Below are positions 11,379-24,700 of a DNA stretch of 64,000 nt, piece by piece. Position 1 is the stretch's first letter. Every line of letters begins with the position of its first letter. The stretch is from Klebsormidium nitens (taxonomy: Eukaryota; Streptophyta; Klebsormidiophyceae; Klebsormidiales; Klebsormidiaceae), in NCBI GenBank assembly GCA_000708835.1, contig DF237412.1, forward strand, positions 6,350 through 70,349. Reading direction: 5' to 3'. A program made the position numbers and the translations under genes. A model generated the notes under the pieces. That model saw nothing but the letters and a program-made list of their open reading frames with translations. It did no database searches and was not told the DNA's origin.

Positions 11379-14300
11379 ATGGCCCGCGGGGGAGCTGGCA
11401 AGCGGCCCCACTCTCCCGAGAGCGACGGGGAGGGGGCAGCTGGGCGCCCAAGCGCAGCGTCTGCTTTCCCTGAAGAAGGCGTGTTTCCCGTCAGCGACCC
11501 TGCATTTCCGAAGAACCCCTTTATTGAGAGCCTTGAGCTGGATGATGAGAGCGATGACGGAGAGGACCTGGATAATTCATTTGCAGCAATCGCCCCCCAT
11601 GTCGATATCATGTTCGACCCTCCCGCCAGGCGGCCAGCTATCGGCGTCAATCCCACTAATCGAGGCAATGCATCACCGATTACCGAGTCTGAGACTGAAT
11701 CGGTGGGCGGCCAGGCAAGCACCGCTTGGAGCGGCGTAAAGGGTCCGATGCAAACAGATTTCGTAAGCGGCGGAGTGGGAGGGTTCGACGGGGGCGGACT
11801 TGCGTCGGGCGGCTCCAGGGGTCCTGTGACGACAGTGAATGATAAAGGAGTGCTGGTGATCAGGCAGAGCAGTGATGCAGGTACGCTGAACAGGGCTCCC
11901 GATTGCTCCCCTCTTCTCTAACAGTGGTTTGGGTGCGCTCTTGCAGCTTTGGCGTCAATCGAAAGTGCATTCCTCATATGCTTGTTGACGATGTAAGATC
12001 GGGCTTGCATTTTGAATCTATTCTCTTGGCTAGACCAATGACCGGGCTCACATTCGACAATGTTGCTGCTTCTGCACACACATCAGTTTCTCTCAGACGA
12101 GTCTACCGGAGCCAGTCAACCTTGTTGAAAGTCTCGAACGTGATGGATTGCTTGAAGGCTTTTGAACACGATGCCAAACATCAAGGTATGTCAAGTGTTT
12201 GTTAGAGACCTCAGGTTTCACCGGGAGCTTCGGTAAGCAATGTCGACCTTGCATGTTCACATTCATTGATCGAGTCACTGAATCTGATAGATCTCCCAGC
12301 TTGCTGCTCAGAGCAATCTCATGCAAGAAGGCCATCAAACGGGGATTGACGAGACTCTCCCTGACTTCTGCGACAGTTGTTTGCTTGACTGCTGAACCGC
12401 TTTAAGCAAAGTTTGTTCACGCATCCTAAAAAGAGAGTAATATTGAGCACCACACCTGTGACTCATCTAGAACTCCTTCCTTCTCCCCTTTCAAAGAAAG
12501 TGCAGGGCTTTGCGCAGCTACTCTCACAGGACTCTTTGTTTGCTAATGCTACTGGGCTATAAAGCAAGGTGCCACCGCCAGGCTCCATAGCGACCACAAT
12601 TGTCATGCAGAGACCTGTAGCGAAGTCCCCCCAAAAGCGACCCTATGTGCCCCTATCCGAGGCAGGGAAGCAGGACGTTTAGAGCAAGGAAAGTTCTGAG
12701 CTGTTCACAGTTGAGCTTGTTCTGAGACTGCAACACGCATCTTCATGCAGGCAATGCTAGCGCCTCTCCTGCGGTAGGCGGTTTCCCGCAGCTCACAAAG
12801 GTGCGGACGAGGTGAGCCCTATGCAACCATGACTGTCTTTGCATTCACATGTGCAGAAGGTGCCAACTTTGGTGACGGGGGCAATGTATTGCAAGTTAAT
12901 GAGGGGTCTACATGCGACCTCTGCAATCAAAGTCTAATAGAGGGAGTCTGTTTTCTGATCAGAGTTGGTTGAAGTATCCGAAGTTCCTGTTCTCTTGCAC
13001 AGGTTGGTTACTGACCTAGCTGACCACTCATTTGACTCACAACATGGTTGAGAGAAAAGAGTCGCTGCTATCCAGTTGGCAAAAGCTGGTTCTGCTGACA
13101 AAGTTGACGCTTTTGCTTGAGCAGTCCCAGAAGGATTTGCCGTCAGCGTTTGCATTACAGATAACCTAGCGTTACTCCCTTTGAAAGTTCGCTCTTGTAT
13201 CTTCAGGTTAACTGAGCTCCGGAGCGATAGAATGGGAAAAGCTTCAGATCTAAATAAGAAACACTGATTGCTAATGCCTATGTTCAGGCGAGAAGAAGGC
13301 CAGCCCCTTGCACGTGGGGTAAGCGACGCCGCCCGGGGTAGCAACCAATCAACGCCTGCTGTTGGGGCCGAGGGCATCTCCCCCACAAGCATGCAGTTTG
13401 CACCCGAGGCAGCAGACAAGTACAGAACGCCAAGGGAGGTAAGGGAACAGCCAAGGATGAAGTGATTCGGACTGTTTGATCTCTGTAGCTGGTTGGGATT
13501 TAGAGGGCTCGTAGAAGTCTTGGACGGCTCCTAAAGACTCGTTCACTGAATCAACACTTGAATACATGGAACCCCAATGAAACTTCTACCATCCCTCCAC
13601 CGCTCAGCTTCTCTGGTCAAAAGACGAGGTCTGTGGCTCATGATCGGCCTACTTTCCGGCTCTATTTTATCAGTCCCCTCTGAGCAGCGGAAGGCTAGGA
13701 GGACGGAAGTGTGACTGTTCTTGAAGCACCAGATATATCCCGAGGAATACTTCAAAGCAGAGGTGAAAATGCGCGGAAGGAACATGTCGCATCCCGCAGG
13801 TACCCGAGGCTGTCTTCTCGCCAGTCGCGTCTGAGCTGCGGGAGGCTCAGGAAGACCGAATTACCGAGACCCCACACAGTTTGCTGTCTCCCGAAGGCCA
13901 GAGACTCGCGGCTGCATGGAGCGCTCAGGCGATCAGGGAAGGGGGGGCACAAGCGGCTGCGCCATGGTCTAGCATCTCCAATAGGTGAGGGGCTGCTGTA
14001 CACGAAGAGTTATTAAAGCTGGATTGGGTAGAAAGAATGTCTGAGCGCATTGTCTGAGAGGGTCTGCGATTCGTCGGTGTTGCTGCCTTCTAACCGGAAG
14101 TGTCTGGTCTTTGAAACGGCGAGTGACTTAATGGCAGATGCGCCTGTCAGGTTTCAACTTGTAGCGACCTTAACCATCTTTTACCGTCCTTGCGCCTCTG
14201 AGGATGTTCCGAGCTCGCTCTTCTAGGACTCTTCACATTTGCAGGTCAACCGGAGAGTCCACGTCGAGCTTCAGAACCATCAGAATCTTGAAACTTCGTC

Positions 14301-16211
14301 GCAGCTCAATGGCCAGCCGTCTTGTGATGGACAAGGCCCGCACCAATGTTTGGTCGATGGCTGCTATAAGGAGTCTTCCAGACGTCTTTTTCTCGACAGA
14401 TCAGACTATTGAAAGCTCTGATCGTCAGAAGCCTCAAGACGCGACAGATCGGGAACCCCGACTACTTTTGCCCGTGCAGTTCTCTGGTCAGCCGGCCAGT
14501 CCCTGAAGACGTCGGCACCGTTCTCTGCTACATCGTTCGCGAGAAAGACTCCTTATACCGCCTCTACACCCAGCAGGGCACGGGTCGGCCCGACCGGCTT
14601 CTCCTCATTGCGCGAGAACACAAACGCGCGGGCAAAACCGACTTTACCATCGCGTCCACATTGGCCGGCATAAAGAGCCGGGAACCGGAAGACGGGTTTG
14701 TGGGTACGGTTCAGGGGAACGTTATGGGAACCCGGTTTGCGTTGACCGGGGCTGGGGTTAGAGAGGATGAGACAGGGACGGTAGAAGAAAAGAGGCTGCT
14801 AGCGGTGACGAACTTCCAGGGGTCAGCGAAGAAGCTGAGTGGGGACTATCGGCGGATGACGGTTACGGTGCCGAAACCCGTGGTGGTTACTGCCAGCGAC
14901 ACATCTGCGGAGGCTCCGGTAAGTGCTTGTTTGGCATTGGCGAGCCTTATTTCACGGGTTTCCTTGTAGGATCATGTTTTCCAGTGTGGCAACAAATCTG
15001 AAGCTGAAGATTGCATGGTCCAGCTGCGCTGTGGATCTCTGTTACTCCATGGCGTCTAGTTCAAGTTGTCCGTTTGGCAAGGTTAGGGAAACCACTTCAG
15101 TCAGTAGACACAGCTTGGGTGGTTTGGAGCACGGAACGAGGAATCAGCGACTGAGAAATGAATCAAGCTCCTCGGAGATTGCCGTCACCTTTTGCATAAG
15201 AACCTGGTCAGCTGGGCGCGATGGAAGCTTATAAATGTTGCGCGTGAAGTTAGTTGTACGTTAAGGGTATCTTTCAGGGTAGCCCATACGACTAACGCGG
15301 CGTCCTTGAAGTTGCGCATTTGCATCAATGTCGTCTCAAATCTGGACATGTTGAAATCTTGATTGGTTTAGTTTCCAGATTCATTCTTTGGTAACCGCTA
15401 CTTGTCCCCTCGCTTTCTCCTGAGCTTCTGTACTTCAGGAGAGCATCTCGCCCTCCCTAATACGGCGGCCTTTCAAAAGTGGGGGCCTTCAAAATCTGCT
15501 TTTCGACTCTTAAAACATCATGCTAAGTCCGTTGTGCGATTCTCTAACCAGGATGTCATCCACTTTTTTTCAGGTGGGCTCCCTCGCCCTACCCGACACG
15601 TGGGATGCGAAAGACGGCGTTGCCCAGACCGCCGTGCTGAACACCAAAGTCCCGTACGTGCGGCGCGTGAACGGCGTGACGCAGCATTACCTCCCGTACC
15701 ACGGGCGGTGCCGGCTGCCGTCCGTCAAAAACTTCCAGCTCGTGTACGAAGACGACCAGGAGCATGTGGTGCTTATGTTTGGCAAGGACAGCAAGCACAC
15801 CTACTGCATGGACTACAGGTGGGGCGACGACTTCGATTTATGCGCCAGTCTCTCGCTGTCGTAGTGGTCAGCAGATTGCTTGCATCGCCCAGTTCGTGGT
15901 TCGGGCTCGCAAGGAAAAGCACAGATTCTGACTATTGCTGATCATCCGGGATCTCCTGATGACTCACTCAAAAGGTGTATTGCGAGCATGAGTGGCTACT
16001 GTCTCCGATCTCTTTGGCCAGGGGAGATGCGTCGTCTGTGTTTCGATCTTGCAAAGCACTTTTGGACTTTGCAAGTTCCTTTCCATTCCATATATTGCGT
16101 GAAGTTGCTCTGATCCTCTTTGCGACCTCCTGCAGTTGGCCGCTTTGCGCGCATCAGGCGTTTGGGATCAGCCTTGCCTCCATCGCGACCAAGTTGTGCT
16201 ACGCAATCTGA
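11379..16211 (+). CDS. Tubby-like protein (TLP), no F-box
   Basis: Exons: 11379-11880, 12751-12811, 13288-13438, 14400-14918, 15574-15818, 16136-16211; all junctions are GT..AG and in phase, giving 517 residues. Residues 1-238 are low-complexity, acidic then Gly-rich, with no F-box of the kind carried by most land-plant TLPs. Residues about 255-517 form the C-terminal tubby barrel: NPDYFCPCSSLVSRPVPEDV, IVREKDSLYRLY, a basic patch REHKRAGKT where the phosphoinositide-binding region lies in tubby proteins, GFVGTVQGNVMGTRFALT, then LPYHGRCRLPSVKNFQLVYE, VVLMFGKDSKHTYCMDY and a tail ending HQAFGISLASIATKLCYAI, which fits the final helix that plugs the barrel. Tubby proteins bind phosphoinositides at membranes and some regulate transcription or ciliary trafficking; the specific role here is unknown. 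The exon 4 start was chosen because it keeps phase 0 with the preceding donor; an extra small exon near 14246 cannot be excluded. Confidence 0.88.
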
Positions 16212-17721
16212 CCGGGACTGTTGCATTGACTGATGGCACGGTGTCTACATGGAGCCGGGCACACACACTTGAAGACTGTTTACTGACCTTGTACTTCACT
16301 TCGTTTAAAAAGCCATTTGTAATACAGTGGCCACAATGTCTCTCTGTAGGCAAAGAGAGCGATGGGTAGCAAGGGGTTTACCAAAAAATGTTTATGATTG
16401 AAGCTGTTGAAAGCTTCAATTCATACAGCCGTCGCGTCTCTTCATGGACCGTCTCAGTGGTCTTGTCAAAGTATAATAGCATGTCTGTATTTCTGTCGCC
16501 GCATGGGAACCTGGTTGATTCTTCTGGTCTGTCACGAACTTTGGAGACTTGATCGCATTTGTCCGATCAACGTATGCAAATTATATCCCCCAACTTAGTA
16601 TTGCCCCAAGTTTTACGCTGATGCTAATGATGCATATATGGAGGGTTTTTTGCTAGCTTTTGTTAGATTAGCAAAATCTTACGTTAAGATGGGCCGGTCT
16701 CGCCGGACCCGGAGTCGAGACGGTCGACTCCAATTCGACTCCCGTGGATTGCATTCAATATGTCAAATCGTTTGTCGAATCAATATCGTCAAATTGCCCT
16801 AGTGAGATCGGATCTCAAGGTTTGACTGATGCATGTGAATTCCGTGTAACAAGGTGATTTGAGGCCGGTTAGTATACATGCCTGTCAGAGTTAGTACGCG
16901 CCAATCGGCGCTTGTAGCAGATTTTGCTTCGGGACGTACGGTCGATCTCTGAGTCGGTAACCAATGAGTTCTAGCTTCAGCCATGCATCAGTGTAGAGGG
17001 GCAGCGTACGATGGTCACCCCGCGGGTACGCGTAAGTATACTCAGGCCACTTTCGAATTACGGAGTGCCCATGAAGAGGATCGACGTTTATATTGTCAAA
17101 GCATGAACTATTCTGGTCGTATAGATAGTAGCAACGTTGTTGACAAAACGGCGAATCTGACCCTCCCCTAACTCGGAGGGCGCAGAAGGTCAGAGTCATG
17201 TCGGTTGGGTCTGGTTTGAAAGTTCGTTTGCCGGAGTAGAGCTCAAACAAGCCGTAAGTACGTAGGTTCAACGACGATGTACACAATCCCAGCAAAACTT
17301 GGGGAGTTTCGGCACATAGTGTCAAACTTTCGTGCTCAGCCCCTGCTTAGATCTTGTATTTCCTCTCGATCCTGATCCGGGGTTTTCCTTTTCAGTACTT
17401 GTCCGATCTATATGATGGAAAGGTTTTGTGTTGATCTTCGCGCTCCTCTCCCATGTCCTCGTTTGTTGACTCATTGAATGAGTCGGTCAGGCTTTGCCGT
17501 CCTTTCGCGACAGTAAACGTTGCCCCCTACGCAGTGACGTCCGATATGTATGTCAGCAGCTGCGAGACGAAAGGATCCTTCCACATTCCTTTTTTTCTGC
17601 TCAATTCATTTTGCACTCTCGTCGTAATCTCTCCAATCAACCTGAACAGCGCTTTCTAACTAAGCATATCATGCTGACAAGAGGATCACCTGTTGAGTTC
17701 TGACCACGATTCAAAAGTCGA
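16212..17721. other. Spacer; one open frame of uncertain meaning
   Basis: The 3' flank of the Tubby gene followed by AT-rich sequence. A minus-strand open frame (17325-16891, about 144 residues, ending NLLQAPIGAY) is longer than expected by chance but has odd composition and no recognised domain. I would not call it a gene without expression evidence. Confidence 0.3.
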
Positions 17722-18024
17722 CTACATGAGTCTCGAACTTTGTTTCCTCTCGTTCGCGCCTTTCCAAATGCGATCCAGCCCTTTCTCTAACCTTCTGTTG
17801 ATTTGCAGATCACCGAAATAGTCTTGGCCTCTAAACACGACACGAGCCTGTACGGCTCTGACCAGGGGCTCGAGATGGCGCAGAGCGTCCTGCATGTTCA
17901 CGCTGCCGGTCAACGTGAACCCAGGACGTGCTTGTTGCAAGGCGTACAAGCCGGCGACGAAATTGATGAAATACTTTGAAGGCTTTCTTCGACGACGAGG
18001 CCGGCTCAAAACTGCAGCAAGCAT
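17722..18024 (-). CDS. Possible exon, unrecognised
   Basis: The part from 17973 downward follows an acceptor-like CAAAG and reads YFINFVAGLYALQQARPGFT then LRHLEPLVRAVQARVVFRGQ, which has the composition of a real folded protein. A donor-like GGTGATC follows near 17800. Neighbouring exons were not found convincingly; the GC-rich minus frame at 18499-18762 could supply an N-terminus but this is a guess. Family not recognised. Confidence 0.25.
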   Translation of the reverse strand: MLAAVLSRPRRRRKPSKYFINFVAGLYALQQARPGFTLTGSVNMQDALRHLEPLVRAVQARVVFRGQDYFGDLQINRRLEKGLDRIWKGANERKQSSRLM

Positions 18025-18539
18025 GGCGCTTCCCCAACGCTGAAGATACTGGTCTCGTTACGACCCCATCTGTTAAGTCAGACGAACGAGTACGTTCAGA
18101 CCTGAGCCCTTTACTCCGGCAATAACTTTTCGGCAGGCGCGGCTGATTGCGTTCAAGAGCGGAGTTTGCCACGTAGAACTTGGCTCGATCCGCTCCGTTG
18201 ATTGCTACGATTGCATGCATCTGACGTCAGATACTACTAGCTGGAGTTTTTACGATAAGAGCTGTGCTCAAAGGAGCGCCTCGGATGTAACCTAGAACTG
18301 AACACACGGTGTGAGCGCCATAAAGACAGCATGTATTCACCAGCGCAGTAAAATTCGAAACCCCTCAGCTTGTGGTGCTCTCTTTCGGGTACACGTTCTT
18401 CGAGCCCGCGGACACTGATCAATAGCGAACATGACCTTTTCATGGCCTTCGAGGAGAGCGTGAACCCTCGCAGGTGAGATTGCTGTCTGAAACATTGCTC
18501 AGATGATGCAGACAGACGCATTTCTTGCCTGGGTTTGCT

Positions 18540-18730
18540 GGCCCGACAGCATACGCGGCCGGCCGCGTCGATCAAAAAGGGGCGGGCTGGGCCGGGCCGG
18601 GGCGGCCCGACCGCCCGGGCGGCCGCGCGGCGCGTTGCCCCTCTGTCGGATCACCGTCATGCGCATGTACACGCACGGGCTTTTAAGAGAAGTGTCCATG
18701 ACGCGGCCGCCGCAACCGGCTGCTAAACCT
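18540..18730. other. Strong GC/CpG island
   Basis: About 190 bp, far richer in G and C than its surroundings, with runs such as GGCCGGCCGCG and GGGCCGGGCCGGGGCGGCCC. Both strands are open here simply because stop codons are AT-rich. It could be a promoter-type island, an Arg/Pro/Gly-rich exon on the minus strand, or part of a mobile element. Confidence 0.5.
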
Positions 18731-20213
18731 CTGCCGACGGCACTGAAAGAGCGCGCCAGCAATCTTTTGAAGCCAAAAAAGGGCTTCCGTCAATTCTGCA
18801 TTTCTGAATTCGCCTGTCTTAGGCACTACTGAAAGCATCTCCTGTTTCTCTTCCACATTAACGGTTAAGGAAGGAGATCCTGCAAAGCCCTCTGTATGCA
18901 AGAAGGAGGTTTCTTCCCTCAGCAGGCTTGAATGAGAACAAACTAGTTCTATCTGGCCAGTGCGTGCAGGCAATTCAACGTAAGGCAGCTGCTAAGGTAA
19001 GCCGTCAGTAGACAAGCCTTAGAGGATTTCAAATCTGCTTGTCTCCGGATAAATAATCGTGTGTGATACGTGCCACATCTGGCATTCCTTCTTCACGAAC
19101 AGAAATTTCAAATTTGAGGACAGAAGCGTAGTAGATAGAGCGGCTCCTGTCAGAGATACCAGGCCACAATCCCATTTGGAGACATGTGCATTGCTTTCAA
19201 CATGCTGGTCGATCGCCGTGTTCCGTGCTCCGTTTTCTGTACGTTCCGAGCAAAGAGACTTCTACCCCAGAGTGAATTGCAGGTTATACTTGCTGAAAGG
19301 CTCGAACATCCTGTTAAAAGCAGATGAAGGAGGCACAATGACGATGCAGCCTTCGTAGAGCTTTGTATGCCAAGTCTCAGCACACGTTCACTGGTCAGGG
19401 CAATCTAAGCAATGGAGATGATCGAGAACAGAGCCTTGGATGAATGATGATCCTCTTTCCAAGAAAATGGCCAAACACAGACTGCTCGGAAGCATGAAGC
19501 ACGTCAACAACCTGGCAACCAGAAGAAGTTCAGGTCTGCAGAAGAAAGCCCTAACCTTTTGAATCCATATATGTTAAATCCCCTTCCTCTTGATGCAGGT
19601 GTTGAAAATGACATCTGAACTGTCCTCCAGCAATATGCAATCCTAAGCAAGAAAGAGAGAATCTTCAGCAAAGCGAGAAAGGAGCACCTGGCACCATTTT
19701 GTGAGCCTGCACTTTCGGTGAGAGCGGCTGCGAAGACATTTTCGTCCGGAATAAATTTCAGTTGCGGGTTCTTTGGATTGTTAATCTAAGCAAGTCTCGT
19801 CAACTGTGGCTTCAATCATGAACGCACAACCTTGTACTTTTCTGCAGAAGTGCTCCAATTTTGGTTCTACAGATTGCTGTCTCAATCAAGCCAAAGACTT
19901 CCGTAATTTCTCGAGCAGGTTGAGCATCTGCTTTGTCAGCCTCTGACTGAGCCCGATTGCAAAACCATAACTGGCTACTTCTCGTGGATGCACAGTTTCA
20001 GCATTCACGTCCGAAGCCATCTTTGCATGAGACTTCCCAAGCGCAACTTCACCGCATTAACAGGAAAGCGCTTGACATGAATGCCTTACTCTCGATCCAT
20101 CTCCTCATCTCCAAAGCTGTACTTGACGGGCATGCTGTGTGCAGCCTTTCGTTTGCATTTTCCCTTGATCTCTCACTGCTATAATACCTGAAGGTCCTTT
20201 TGCTGTCCCGCAG
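18731..20213. other. Spacer, nothing firm
   Basis: Many TGCAG/GCAGAAG words, as seen in introns of this genome, and short open frames on both strands, none with consistent phase or known motif. Confidence 0.35.
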
Positions 20214-20476
20214 AAAGTCTGCAGCTGAGCAAGCCTGCAGCTCAAACCTGCTCCGAGCTTCACCTGGCGTCGCAAGTTACTGACAAATATTGCGCCCCCC
20301 CTTTTGCAAGCGAAGCTACGCTCATCTTCGACCGTAAGCTAAACACCGTTCTCCAAACAGCTCTCTCGCATTCTGTCGGTCCGCTTTATAATGTCACGGC
20401 AGTCGACCTCAAACCTATCAAGAAAACAGAAGAGGAGCTTCGTTATACAGTCTCTGAACTCAGGACGATTCATTAG
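20214..20476 (+). CDS. Possible terminal exon, unrecognised
   Basis: After a good acceptor (CTGTCCCGCAG ending at 20213) an 86-codon frame is open to a TAG at 20474-20476. It reads SLQLSKPAAQTCSELHLASQ onward, has a Lys/Glu-rich end (DLKPIKKTEEELRYTVSELR) and lacks an ATG near its start, as a last exon would. Upstream partners were not identified; a plus frame at 19957-20184 is a candidate. Could also be a gene fragment. Confidence 0.25.
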
Positions 20477-21710
20477 AGGTGATCGGAGCTCTTCAATGCC
20501 GCAGTGGTGTTATTGGTGCTCTTAGGAGCCGTTGGCCGTACAAATAATTGGACCTTCTGTAGTTGTCTAGGCTTTCACAGTGGTACTCCAAACGCCCGCT
20601 CTCTGAATCGACAGTCTTTTTGACCGATTTTGATCAACATAAACCTTTCTGGAACCATTTTGATAGATATCCATGGCCATACTCCTGTCCTTAACCGCTG
20701 TAATCTCGTAGGTTGGAAAGCTTCAAGACTTCTCTGTTGTATAGAACAGATCTCAATGCGATGCGCTCCTTTCCTGGGGCCAGGCCGAAAGTGTTTTACG
20801 GGGTGATCACCTCTTTTTCAGCCGACCGCAGCGACAGAACACGCAATCTTTGGTTACCAGGCAGCAAACTTTGCAAAGCATAGAAAATCGGCTGATTGAC
20901 TTTAGGTTTTGTTCCTTTCCAGCATGGATACTAAGCAGCAGCATGCACGTGCATCAAGTGACAACGCAGGCGCCATTGGCTGGGAAGAGGCAGCGGGCGA
21001 GCTCCCAGATAACGCCCTTTGGCGCAAAGAGGAGGTGAGACATCGTATTATGCTCCTTTCTTTGACCCTTAGTATCCGATAAGTGCACTTAGACGCTGCC
21101 GTCATCATGGTTGTTCGGTTCACTCTTTGGCGGATCTGGAAAATGTTGTTTGGGATGTCAGCTGGCTCGATTTTTATATTCGTCAAAGCCAGCCAGAGTG
21201 CTGTAAAGACTTACACAAGGCTTTTCAATAGCTCGACTTTAGAGACACCTTCTTTTTATCAGGGTGATGCCTAAAGCTTTCAGTATGATTTTCAACTCCT
21301 CAAGAAACACTCCGACACAAATACAATAGGTTCTCCGGTCTCTTCCGACGAACTTCAGCTCCTGTTCTCCGTCCCGAATGTCTTCCTTGCCTTCGTCCTT
21401 TCCTTCTCTTCCGTGGATCCTTGTAAGCTGGCTGCTGTTGAAAGCGTCTTCTTTTATTGCGGGATCTCCTAAATTGACTCGTATTCGTTAAACGCCGGTT
21501 TTGCATTCTCCATTCTTTTCGGGTACAACCTCATTCCTCGTCTCCAAAGAGCAAAAGATCTGTAAGCAAAAATGAACCTTAAGCCCTCAGTTGAAACGTG
21601 CTGTCCGCTTTCTCGCGCTCTCTCTCACATCCAAAGTCCCGGAACACACTATACAATTGCCGTTCGATTCTACGCCTTCCCATCATGCAGATCGACCAGT
21701 ATTTCCGTAG
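20477..21710. other. Spacer, nothing recognised
   Basis: No convincing exon. Contains the presumed upstream region of the plus-strand gene whose first clear exon begins near 21711. Confidence 0.3.
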
Positions 21711-24700
21711 CATCTTCCCCTCGAAAAGTCTTCAAACGACCAGGTTCTTCGTTATCTGCTTTTCCAGAGCATCAAAGGAGCGGTTCCTGCTCCTCCCTCC
21801 CAGCCGGCCCGCCTTCCTAAGCCCTCCGAGTCCAGCAACTCCTCGAACTCTGTCGCCCCGAAAAACTCCCAGGATAAGACCGACGGCCTCCCGACCGGCT
21901 TTTCCCCCACGTCAAGCGAACACACCCCTCGAAGCACAGCCCCCGAGCAAAAGCCCCACTCGACCACGGAAGTCTGGCAGCCAAACCACTGGATTCAGTC
22001 GGCAGCAGCATCGACTGTGAGAAAGCCTGCCCCCGGAGAACTCCCGGAACCCCAAGCAGTGTCTGCCACTGTCCTTTCGGACGGGTCTGACGAGGTCGGT
22101 CACGATGACGTCGGAGCCGAAGGGACGTCTCTCTCGCCTGCCAAAACGAGCGACAGCGGAGCCGGGCAGGGCGACCAGGACTGGGCGAGAAATCTCCCTC
22201 CGCACCTTCTGGCATTTCACCGCGAGATTGAGGAGCTGAAAGGGCCCGAACACGCAGAGACGCGAAGCCGCCTCGGTATGAAGCTACTGCGCCGGTATCT
22301 GGACTACGTGGTGGGACCGTTAAGCACAAATTGTAAGTCTCACTCGTTGAATGGCCACCAGATTGCAAGTCGCAGGACATGAGCATTGCTATTTTCTCGA
22401 ATGGCCGCACAGTACATGTAATCTCTTTGGCACTCTTACTGTGGCGGAAAGGAAAGATTGAACCTCGCTGGCAGAGACAAGTATACTCTCTGCTCCTCGT
22501 GAACGTGATAGTTTAACCACAATAGAAACAAGAGAGAAGGAGGAGGACGTAGCACTTGAATGTTGCTCAGTCCCTATTTGACTTAGGAGGGAAGTTACTC
22601 CTGCGTGCCAAATCTACCCTGACGATGAAGGATGAGAAACAAAGCTTCTCATTTGCCGCCTTCTCTGTGCTCGTAAAGATTCACGTTTGCATATAATCGA
22701 GAATAGTAATTGACGAGTTGGTGAAGGACTGACCTTCTGATGGCATCAGAAATCACATTTGAACGGACCGTACGCCACCTATTGATCCACAAGCGGCTAA
22801 GTGGAGGCTCTCTCCGTCTTTCCACAGGACCGCAGGACACAGCTTGAGTTCATGATCAAGGCCTACGAGTTCGAACCTCTTGTACTGGAGACGCTGCACA
22901 AGCTCTTGTCTGAGTGCCCGTAAGTCTTCCGCACTGTCCGTTCCTACCGGCTTGCTCCTGAGTACCTGGACGGTCGGCTTGACATAATCTGGCACGAATG
23001 TTTTACTTCACTTGTTGGGGGCTGTTGATCAACCGTCCTCCAGACATTTCGAAAACTTGGAACCTCTGATCCGTCAAAAGGGAAGTGGTGTCAAAAAGTT
23101 TTGGAGCATCCATAGAGACCCGAGGTGAATGGAAGCGTCGTAGCGCTCTCGAATAGTAATGTTTGTCACGCTCCTTCCCGAGCACTAAGTGAACGTCTCT
23201 AGCGCCCGGCCTGATGCATCATAAAGTTGTTCAGCCCGTTGCTTCGGCTCGTGAGAGTTGCTCAAGGACCCTGGAGACTGAGAAGAAGACTTTCTTATGA
23301 AACTTTTGTTTGCCAGAGGGCGTCGAAGCGCATGTTTTCCTCAGCGACCGTACACCCCCCAAAAAGTCGCCCAAGAAATCCAACCAACGTCTGGTCTCTG
23401 GGATATCGACCGGTCCGTCGCATTTTGCAATCTTGGGCAGGATCCACGTAGAGGACAGGCGTCCCCTAAAACTTGGCGGTGCGCTTTTTTTGGGCAGCCG
23501 ATGACGTCATCTTACCTCCTCCCGAATTGCTGCGTTTGCCTCCGGGTTCACATACCTCCGAGACTTTACGGTTTTGCTGAACTTCCTTCTGGAGCCAGAT
23601 CTTGCGTCCGAAAACGGGCCGCAAACGCCCTCCGAATGTTAAAATGCTTGACCGAAACGGTGACGCCAGCTGATTCCGTCAATTTGCGCGTCTTCCCGTT
23701 CACTCAAGTTGCTGACAGAGCCGCCCCCAACTCTTGCAGCCCCACCCCAACCCCCGCCGCGCGTTTCAAGCCCGGAGGCGACCTCAGCACTGTCGCGTCC
23801 ACTGTCGAGAGCTTCATCTTTGGCATAGCGCGGACTCTCTGTGAAGGACGAGAGAAGGGCGCATTCAACCTGCTCCAATGCGACCAAGGGCTGTGCGACT
23901 GGCTCCTCAAGGGGTGGAAGGGCCGGCTTCCGCCGCCAGTCGTTGCCGCCTTCTCCGAGTCGAGCCCGGAAGAGATTACCGACGACGCTGCGGGCCTGCT
24001 CGTTGCCCTCTACCACATGAGGTGAGTGACGGCCAGCAATTTACAGTTAGATGCTAATCGAGTTTGTTGCGAGGCGTGTATAACTTGACGGTTCTGTCGA
24101 TTTGCGAGATCCCGACATATTAACGGTTAACATTGGACTGGTAATCTTTTTAGTCTCTAGAAACGACACTTCCGGTAAGTAGATAGCAACGCCTGTTCTC
24201 AACCTTTTGCTGTGAGGTCCCAAAATCACGGTCGGACAAGTCAAGTCACCTCGGTGCTTCGTTTGGACACCAATTACAGCTCGCTCGCAGACATCATTTG
24301 ATTCCTCTGAAGCACTTTCTACCTCTTTTTTGAGAACGCGTCCTCGAAGCGCCGTTCCAATGGGTCTGCAGGCTCTCCGCTTGTTGAACTTCTCGTGACA
24401 CACTCACAATAGGACACTAGAATCCTCAGTATTTTCACATCAGGTCGGTTGCGCTGCCACCACCCAACAACTTTATAACCCCCGTTGAACTTCAAAATGC
24501 AAAGAGAATCTTTTCTTCCCGCAGCGTTCATGCTCGGAGCCACCCCTGCCTGCGCATCCAAGGCGACGACTACTGCCTCAGCGCGGCACTCTTCGCGTGG
24601 CGCGAGTGGGGCAGCGACCTGCTAATATTCCTGCTAAACACCTTCTATTACGCAATCGACCATCCCCCCACCCTCCTCCACTCCAAGTGCACGCCGCTCG

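Noticed and set aside
21685-21770. ATG with MQIDQYF, resembling a PCNA-interacting box at a protein N-terminus
   Set aside because: This frame differs from the one used by the coding block downstream, and no splice site repairs it.
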